Assembly: GCA_018398765.1 (NCBI GenBank)
Contig: JAHBMJ010003173.1
Coordinates: 1 to 13,148 of the forward strand
Length of the DNA: 13,148 bases
Direction of reading: 5' to 3'
From: Chromera velia
Taxonomy: Eukaryota > Sar > Chromeraceae
Shown: piece by piece, positions 8,636 to 13,148 of the stretch
Layout: every line of letters begins with the position of its first letter
Position numbering within the stretch: position 1 is the first letter of the stretch
Program-made: the position numbers and the translations under genes
Notes under the pieces: generated by a model
Databases searched by the model: none
What the model was told of the DNA's origin: nothing
The model's input: only the letters and a program-made list of their open reading frames with translations

Positions 8636-9429
8636 AACTGGATTCCCCCATTTCCTCTCTTAGCCACTGACTTACTGACATATTCAGTCAGCCGATCATT
8701 TCCCCACACATTCATTTGCAGGACAAAAATGAAGACGAAGAGGAAGTCAGGCAGACAAGACAAAGACAGCCGCATGGACATGCAGGTAGACAGACAGGCA
8801 GGCAGATAGAGAGAGAAGAATCGACAGAACGGCTCACAAATGGAAAGAGGGAGAGAGAGGCCGACAGATGGAAACTGAGCCAGAGACAGGGAAGAAAAGA
8901 AAGTGACGGAGTCTGAGGGAGGCACAGGGGGAGCAGGTGGAAAGCATGTGCGCTGTCCGCCCGTCTTATTTGGACTCTTTCTTTCTTGTCTTGCTTTTCA
9001 AGCAGTGGAAGGGAAGTTGCATGGGTGCGTTGAACCAGCAGGGTGGGGGTCGGACTTCAGAGGCTGTCCACGATCCCTGATGGATGGGAAGTGGTCAGAG
9101 GAAGGTTACGATCATGTCGGGCTAGGTGGAGAGAAATTAAGAGGATCTGAATTGCAGCATTTGAGAATGCCCCTTGGAAGAAAGACTGGGAAAGAGGGAG
9201 AAAGGGGAACGAAGTCAACAGGTTTGGGGCACATGAGGGGAGAAGCAAGGGAATGGAGTTTGAGAATAAAGGCTTCGCCAACGTCATTCAAAAGTTGGGC
9301 GCAGGAATCTGGTGCTGTGAAGTACACACTGCTACACAGTGTACGCATTTGATGTTGATAATGCCGTTGATCAATCGACGATCGACTCGGAAAGCGCACC
9401 AGCGACAGGAGTTGTATGGGTATTTTACT

Positions 9430-10170
9430 TGTACAGGTTTATACCATATAGACTACTAGATGGACTAAATCTAGACTAGCACCTGGATACATATGGACTA
9501 GCACATGGATAGAATCCGATAGATTTAATTAGATTCGATAAGATTCGATCTAGGTGTGATCTGTAAAGTTATTTTTATAATAAAGTCTGACCACGGACTT
9601 TAAACTTGAAAACTTTTTTAGTTTTAAAACTTTAAGAATAAAAGGCTTGAACATATTGATTTGTTGTTTGGGATTGTTTAGCCCTTTAAAACATTTTTCA
9701 ATGTATGTCAAAAAACTTTTGAAGTGCGTTTCAAAAGTTCTATTTTAGAGTTTCTAGATTTAAACCAGACTTTAAATTTTATTCCACTTTAAAACTTTAC
9801 AGATATTTACAGATTACATCTAGGATTCGATCATTTAAAAAATAACGAAAATTTAATCATTTTGATACAACAATAACAACGTAACAATATACCCTACAGG
9901 CTTTGACTAGGGCTCTAGCTAGGGCTTCAAATAAAATAAATATGGGTAAACTCTCTGGCAAACTATACTGTCTATTTCGTCATATTTTCCCAAAAGCCTT
10001 GCATAAAAAATGAAATATATTTTTTCTGAGATCTTTTAAATGAAAAAACATGTTTGTTAATTAAACTTGGAAATAACTAGAGAAATAATGAAGACTAGGA
10101 TCAGGAAACAATCAACCATAACTTTTATAGTGGGCTTCTACTTCCATAGTTTTACTTTGCCTGGCCTACC
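9430..10170. other. AT-rich non-coding island
   Basis: Composition changes sharply to AT-rich with many stops in all frames, unlike the GC-balanced flanks. It starts with a partial tandem repeat of period about 22 (GACTAGCACCTGGATA then GACTAGCACATGGATA, near 9475-9512), then the foldback at 9542-9832. It continues to about 10170 with motifs such as CTAGGGCTCTAGCTAGGGC near 9908. I find no protein or RNA gene. It may be decayed repeat sequence or an inserted fragment. Confidence 0.6.
9542..9832. repeat. AT-rich foldback with imperfect inverted arms
   Basis: The left arm at 9542-9589 (GATTCGATCTAGGTGTGATC, then TGTAAAG and ending TAAAGTCTG) is mirrored by the reverse complement of 9766-9832 (GATCGAATCCTAGATGTAAT, then CTGTAAAG and ending TTTAAAGTCTG), with gaps. 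Nested hairpins lie inside: TAAAGTC/GACTTTA (9581-9602) and AACTTTTGAA/TTCAAAAGTT (9714-9739). No protein is encoded. It could be a degraded non-autonomous transposon, but no target-site duplication was identified. Confidence 0.55.
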
Positions 10171-10274
10171 GCTTTACTAAGTGTATATCGATTCTGCAGC
10201 AGTGAAATTCAATACGCACATGCCAAATGGGTGTCCAGTTTGTGCGAAACACTGCGAATTTTCACTGCGAAAAG

Positions 10275-10491
10275 CTAGGCGCCGGCTAGAGAGGGAAAAA
10301 AAAAAAGTAGACGATCTCGGGAGATCTTTTTTTTTTTTTTCTTTTTTACTTTTTGACCCTGAACAACACTTAACAACAGTTGTGCAACACACAAACAACA
10401 CTTGTGCAACAGTTGAACAACAGTTGTTTGACTGAAAAAGAAAAAAAAAAGTAGACGTTTTTTTTTTTTTTTTTCTCTAGCCGGCGCCTAG
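10275..10491. mobile_element. MITE-like element with 17-bp TIRs and 8-bp target-site duplication
   Basis: The left end CTAGGCGCCGGCTAGAG (10275-10291) and right end CTCTAGCCGGCGCCTAG (10475-10491) are perfect inverted repeats. The 217-bp unit is flanked by GCGAAAAG on both sides (10267-10274 and 10492-10499), an 8-bp target-site duplication that fixes the borders. Inside the left end is a poly-A, GTAGAC, GATCTCGGGAGATC, poly-T module. The middle has repeated AACAACAGTTGT (10372-10383 and 10416-10427). The right end has poly-A, GTAGAC and poly-T with the palindrome missing. It has no coding capacity and would need a transposase in trans. Eight-base duplications are typical of hAT-type and some other DNA transposons; the superfamily cannot be fixed from this copy. 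Confidence 0.85.
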
Positions 10492-10499
10492 GCGAAAAG

Positions 10500-10946
10500 T
10501 GTAGCAAACCTGAAGGACTGCATGTTAAGTACACAAGCAGCGCACGGGGTTATCTTAAAAGATTGCAGATCGATGGGCTGACTGACAATTAAGCTCTTTC
10601 GTGGTAAGTCGGGCGCATGCAGCAATGCAAGGGCATCCGGGCCGCATCCCTCGAAGGATCGAGTTTCCAGAAATTCATTCACAAGATGAAAATGAGCGAG
10701 AACCAAAAAAAGCGTCTCCATGCACTGCATGCAGTCCAAAGCAATCCAGCTGGTGGACAAACACGCTTCAATGCAATACACTCGTGCAGAAGGGCACCAG
10801 CAAAGTTGAATTCACGCACGCACTCAATCGTCAATTGACACGCACTCGGTCCGCCGATTCGTCTCCAGACAATCGGACATGCAAACGAGACCCGCTCACA
10901 CATTGCCTGTATGAGCAAAAAGGGCACCAAAAGCTATAATTAAAAC
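10500..10946. other. Spacer between the two element copies
   Basis: About 450 bases of balanced composition, with one open frame of about 110 codons (10601-10939, plus) that resembles no family I recognise and has no clear splice partners. It ends at the unresolved base at 10947. I see nothing else here. Confidence 0.5.
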
Positions 10947-10947
10947 N
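10947..10947. other. Unresolved base (n), probable assembly gap or collapsed repeat
   Basis: A single n lies exactly where sequence switches from unique spacer into the right half of a second copy of the 10275-10491 element. Its true size may not be one base. Confidence 0.9.
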
Positions 10948-11027
10948 AGTTGTTTGACTGAAAAAGAAAAAAAAAAGTAGACGATCTAGGGAGATCTTTT
11001 TTTTTTTTTTCTCTAACCGGCGCCTAG
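10948..11027. mobile_element. Partial second copy of the 10275-10491 element
   Basis: From AGTTGTTTGACTG onward this matches 10422-10491 and ends CTCTAACCGGCGCCTAG, one mismatch from the first copy's right end. It keeps the complete A-run, GTAGAC, GATCTAGGGAGATC, T-run module (10967-11010) that the first copy's right side has lost. The left part is absent, either in the gap at 10947 or truly deleted. Confidence 0.8.
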
Positions 11028-11080
11028 CACTCTGCAAAAGATTGCAACAGTAAAACGCTGGAGTAAAACGAGACTTGCAC

Positions 11081-11301
11081 TGTAAAAAAAAAAATGGAAT
11101 TGCTAGTAAAATAACACTGAATTAAATTGTTCCCTATATCGTATTTGGGAGTAATTGGAAGAATTGAAATGCCCAATTAGGAATTTAGAATTGCGGGGGC
11201 GACCTCTATAAGACAAAACGGCGACAGTGCTCTAAAGCACCACTAATCACTAATCACAATTAAATTCCCAATTCGGAGCAATTTGGAAACATTTTTTTAC
11301 A
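11081..11301. mobile_element. Possible AT-rich inverted-repeat element
   Basis: The left end reads TGTAAAAAAA...TGGAATTGCT. The reverse complement of the right end reads TGTAAAAAAATG then CCAAATTGCT. Related CAATT/GGAATTTA motifs recur inward in opposite orientation (near 11175-11195 and 11258-11275). No target-site duplication is evident and simple A/T runs inflate the match, so this is tentative. Confidence 0.3.
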
Positions 11302-11406
11302 TGTTCCATATACACTCCTTTTGAGTTAAACATTCACATCTAGATTCACATAGTGTCATATTATCACTCATACATATAGACTCTTTTTCTGTAAATTATC
11401 AAATTG

Positions 11407-11422
11407 AATTGACTAGTCAATT
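11407..11422. repeat. 16-bp perfect palindrome
   Basis: AATTGACTAGTCAATT is identical to its reverse complement. It stands at the right border of the AT-rich stretch. It could be an element remnant or a dyad binding site; no function can be assigned. Confidence 0.6.
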
Positions 11423-12076
11423 GATCACTTTCGAGCAAGCTTTCGAATCGCCTTTCTCCCTACTTTCCCGGCGAATCTGAGCCACCCTAGATCCGACCAA
11501 GACTGCAAGACTTAATCGTGTATGGGTCGCAAACAAACAAACAAACAACCAAGAGAGATTCCACCGGCACCCGACCAGCTGTCAGACAGAGGTGTACGCG
11601 CATGCAGAAAGAACCAGGACAGCCATGCAATGCGTCATAAGTTTCCAAAGAACACAAGCAGCAAAGAACAGAAGCACACAGACAGAAAGGGGGGTCGAAG
11701 AGGACCAACCGGGGAAGAAGGGTAATATCGGATGAACGGGAATGAGGGAAAATAGAAGGGGGAGGCGGAAGGCTTAATTAACAATTGTCGAATTTCTTTT
11801 TGCACAAAAAAAAAAAGGGCAACTCCGCTTTATCGTCTGCAGGTGTCTGTTTCTTTTGAATGGGATCGCCTCCGTAAAACGCAGCAAACGGCTGGCTATG
11901 AAAGAAGCGTGCACACATGCACTCAGCTTCCTTCTTCGCTCTCCACACTCTGGTCAAAAAGCCGACACGATCCCCCCCCTCGCAAGAAAAAGCTCGAATC
12001 TTCTATGATCCGAGCAAGACGGGGCAGGGAGAAAGCCTAGGTTTTTGCTTCTTCATCCGGAGCGTCCGTCTATCCG

Positions 12077-12102
12077 CCCCTCAATCCCCTTCTCTTGAGG
12101 GG
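12077..12102. repeat. Hairpin just downstream of the right-hand gene's stop
   Basis: CCCCTCAA (12077-12084) pairs with TTGAGGGG (12095-12102) across a 10-base pyrimidine loop. It is followed by the 12-bp palindrome TAACTTAAGTTA. On the minus strand this lies about 20-45 bases past the stop at 12122, so it would fall in the 3' untranslated region. A 3'-end role is an inference. Confidence 0.45.
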
Positions 12103-12121
12103 GTTAACTTAAGTTAGTTAA

Positions 12122-13039
12122 TTAATTACATGGAAGAAGATCTGACTCGCTCTCCTGCACCTCCGTTACACCCTCATTCCTTTCCTCCTCCTCACTTTCA
12201 GCTCCCGCATCCTCCCTCTGAACTTGTGTCCACTCTTCGTCCTCCGCACGGCCCTCGCCTTCCTTCTCCTCAGCCATGATTGCCTGTCTCTTCTCTGCCC
12301 CCGTGCAAACAGAGAAGGAGGAGGAAGGAAGATGGCGAAGAAGCTCCTCGGGCGAAGGAGGAGCCCTGAGACATCCCGTGCCGCAAATTTCTTCAAGCGA
12401 GGCTTTGAGGGAGATGGGGAATGTCTCTGCGTCGTCCTCTACTTTCGTGAGGAAGGACTCAAAGTGAGCCTCCGCTTTCTCGAGACTTCCATCGCAGAAC
12501 AGCTTTCTGCACAAATGAATGCATGGTGATGGCAGACAGCCCCAAGATGATACGAAGCCCACCGGCAGAAAAACAACTGTTGACATCCTTTCCAACGCAG
12601 TCGCATGAGCAAAACTCGTCATCACGTGCAATTGGGGCCTTCCTCAGAGACTTCAGAAAAGAAGTTTCCTTCGACGTCGCCCGCCAGATGCTCGGAGGGA
12701 ATGGTGTCCCAAGAGCGGAGGGGAAAGGAACGGGAAGAAAAATACACAGATCCGGGGGCACTTAGGAAAGAGAGAAAGAAACAAGAACGAAAGAGAGAAG
12801 CAAGGAAGGGACCGACCGACACACCAAGGACGCCAAACTAACGAGGAAGCGAGAGAGAGAGCCTGACGACAAAAAGGACCCAACCATCAAGAAGAAGAAG
12901 AAGAAGCACGAAATGCCCTTCGGAATGATCCCGCCTGCCTGCCTACCTCTCTGTCTGTTAGTCATCCTGCAGGTCTTTTTTTCTCTCTCTGCACCCACAC
13001 AGACCCCCGACCCCGCCCCCCCCCGCCACACACACAAAG

Positions 13040-13073
<34 letters not shown>

Positions 13074-13127
13074 CCGCTCTCTTACAAACTTCTCCGCGAC
13101 CGCCTTGACGGAATCCTCCGCACGCAC
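12122..13127 (-). CDS. 3' part of an unrecognised gene with an acidic C-terminus (5' end beyond right edge)
   Basis: Three exons in transcript order: 13127-13086, 12690-12626 and 12506-12122, ending in TAA. They are joined by GT...AG introns (donors GTAAGA and GTGATG) and the frame is kept only if all three are used, giving 163 visible residues. The first 100 or so look globular and helix-forming (VKAVAEKF, HLAGDVEGNFFSEV, then KLFCDGSLEKAEAHFESFL). The last 45 or so are very acidic (EEKEGEGRAEDEEW, ESEEEERNEG). A preceding acceptor CTGTAG sits at 13128-13133, so more exons lie to the right. I do not recognise the family. The helical Phe-rich block followed by an acidic tail faintly recalls BART/ARL2-binding-like domains, but no diagnostic motif is present. 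The middle exon's acceptor (TCCGAG) is the least certain junction. Confidence 0.6.
12691..13085 (-). other. Microsatellite-bearing intron of the right-hand gene
   Basis: A 395-base intron with donor GTAAGA. On the gene strand it carries a TG tract just after the donor (plus-strand CA at 13041-13070). It also contains a GAA tract (12891-12906 on the plus strand) and pyrimidine-rich sequence. Long frames through it are artefacts of the repeats. Confidence 0.6.
13027..13070. repeat. (CA)n microsatellite
   Basis: CA repeats broken once by AAGG, with an uninterrupted tract from 13041 to 13070. They lie within the first visible intron of the minus-strand gene, next to its donor. Confidence 0.92.
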
Positions 13128-13148
13128 CTACAGACAGAAAAGAAAAGT

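Larger units (their letters stand above)
6781..9430. other. Intergenic region after the VTT gene, no supported gene
   Basis: It begins with the VTT 3' untranslated region; I see no clear AATAAA near the stop. Open frames here are short, start at GTG or inside repeats, and match no family I know. Some splice-like sites occur: CTGCAG before 7811 with GTCAGT at 7842, TTGCAG before 8721, and CAG-GTAAGA at 8227-8236. They do not chain into one frame. The region also holds a 30-bp duplication, GGAA-type purine repeats (about 7641-7666), long GT and CA tracts, and an AGAC/GGCA-rich stretch near 8785-8815. An unrecognised gene or a non-coding RNA cannot be excluded. Confidence 0.55.
11028..12121. other. 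Repeat-rich spacer before the right-hand gene, no gene seen
   Basis: The first part, to about 11450, is AT-rich and includes a possible inverted-repeat element and a 16-bp palindrome. The remainder is balanced in composition, with an AAAC repeat (about 11530-11550), a poly-A near 11805-11817 and only short unconvincing open frames. The last bases form the 3' flank of the minus-strand gene ending at 12122. Confidence 0.5.

Noticed and set aside
7811-8741. Possible plus-strand gene from short pieces at 7811-7841 and from 8721
   Set aside because: The pieces have acceptor- and donor-like borders, but they are tiny and low complexity, and I found no set that keeps one frame with a start and stop.
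8903-9352. 149-codon plus-strand open frame with a hydrophobic stretch (VLFGLFLSCLAF)
   Set aside because: It begins at GTG with no suitable ATG before the hydrophobic part, shows no family motif and has no convincing splice partners. It could be part of an unknown transcript, but I cannot support it.
10601-10939. 112-codon plus-strand open frame between the two element copies
   Set aside because: It has no recognisable domain or compositional signature of coding, and it lies in repeat-rich spacer ending at the assembly gap.
12762-13127. 121-codon minus-strand open frame
   Set aside because: Only its first 14 codons (13086-13127) are taken as exon. The remainder crosses a GTAAGA donor into TG repeats.
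1-13148. CRISPR array, bacterial operon, tRNA or rRNA genes
   Set aside because: No regularly spaced repeats, no ribosome-binding-site-led gene clusters and no cloverleaf or rRNA motifs were seen. The spliced genes show that this is eukaryotic nuclear DNA.

Overview
This is nuclear DNA of a eukaryote. Three genes can be rebuilt only by splicing: short exons of about 40 to 410 bases that keep one reading frame across GT...AG introns, with pyrimidine-rich acceptors that mostly end in TGCAG or CAG. Dinucleotide microsatellites, small inverted-repeat elements and one unresolved base (n at 10947) are all typical of a repeat-rich protist assembly. The intron-dense genes, the microsatellite load and the base composition suggest a chromerid-like alveolate alga such as Chromera. 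This is an inference from style, not from a species marker, and the confidence is low to moderate.

Layout. (1) 1-2575, minus strand: the 5' and central part of a two-repeat (R2R3) MYB protein. Its last visible exon stays open from 881 to the left edge, so the 3' end lies outside the window. (2) 2576-3460: a divergent intergenic region with TATA-like stretches and a 221-bp inverted-repeat element bounded by TCG. (3) 3461-6780, plus strand: a complete seven-exon gene for a 422-residue membrane protein with a VTT/SNARE-associated Golgi (TVP38/TMEM64, DedA-like) domain. (4) 6781-12121: about 5.3 kb with no gene I can support. It holds long GT and CA tracts, a 30-bp tandem duplication, an AT-rich island with a 291-bp foldback, a MITE-like element with perfect 17-bp terminal inverted repeats and an 8-bp target-site duplication, a second broken copy of that element beside the gap, and a further possible inverted-repeat element. 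(5) 12122-13127, minus strand: the 3' end of a gene whose family I cannot name; it ends in an acidic tail and its 5' part lies beyond the right edge.

The MYB and VTT genes are head to head and could share a promoter region. The VTT gene and the right-hand gene converge on the repeat-rich middle. Nothing shows that the three genes act in one pathway. I see no prokaryote-style operon, CRISPR array, tRNA, rRNA or transposase gene. The most notable observations are the hidden open 3' exon and atypical repeat spacing of the MYB gene, a shared preference for 5' splice sites with C at +3 (GTCAGT), and the modular structure of the 10275-10491 element.
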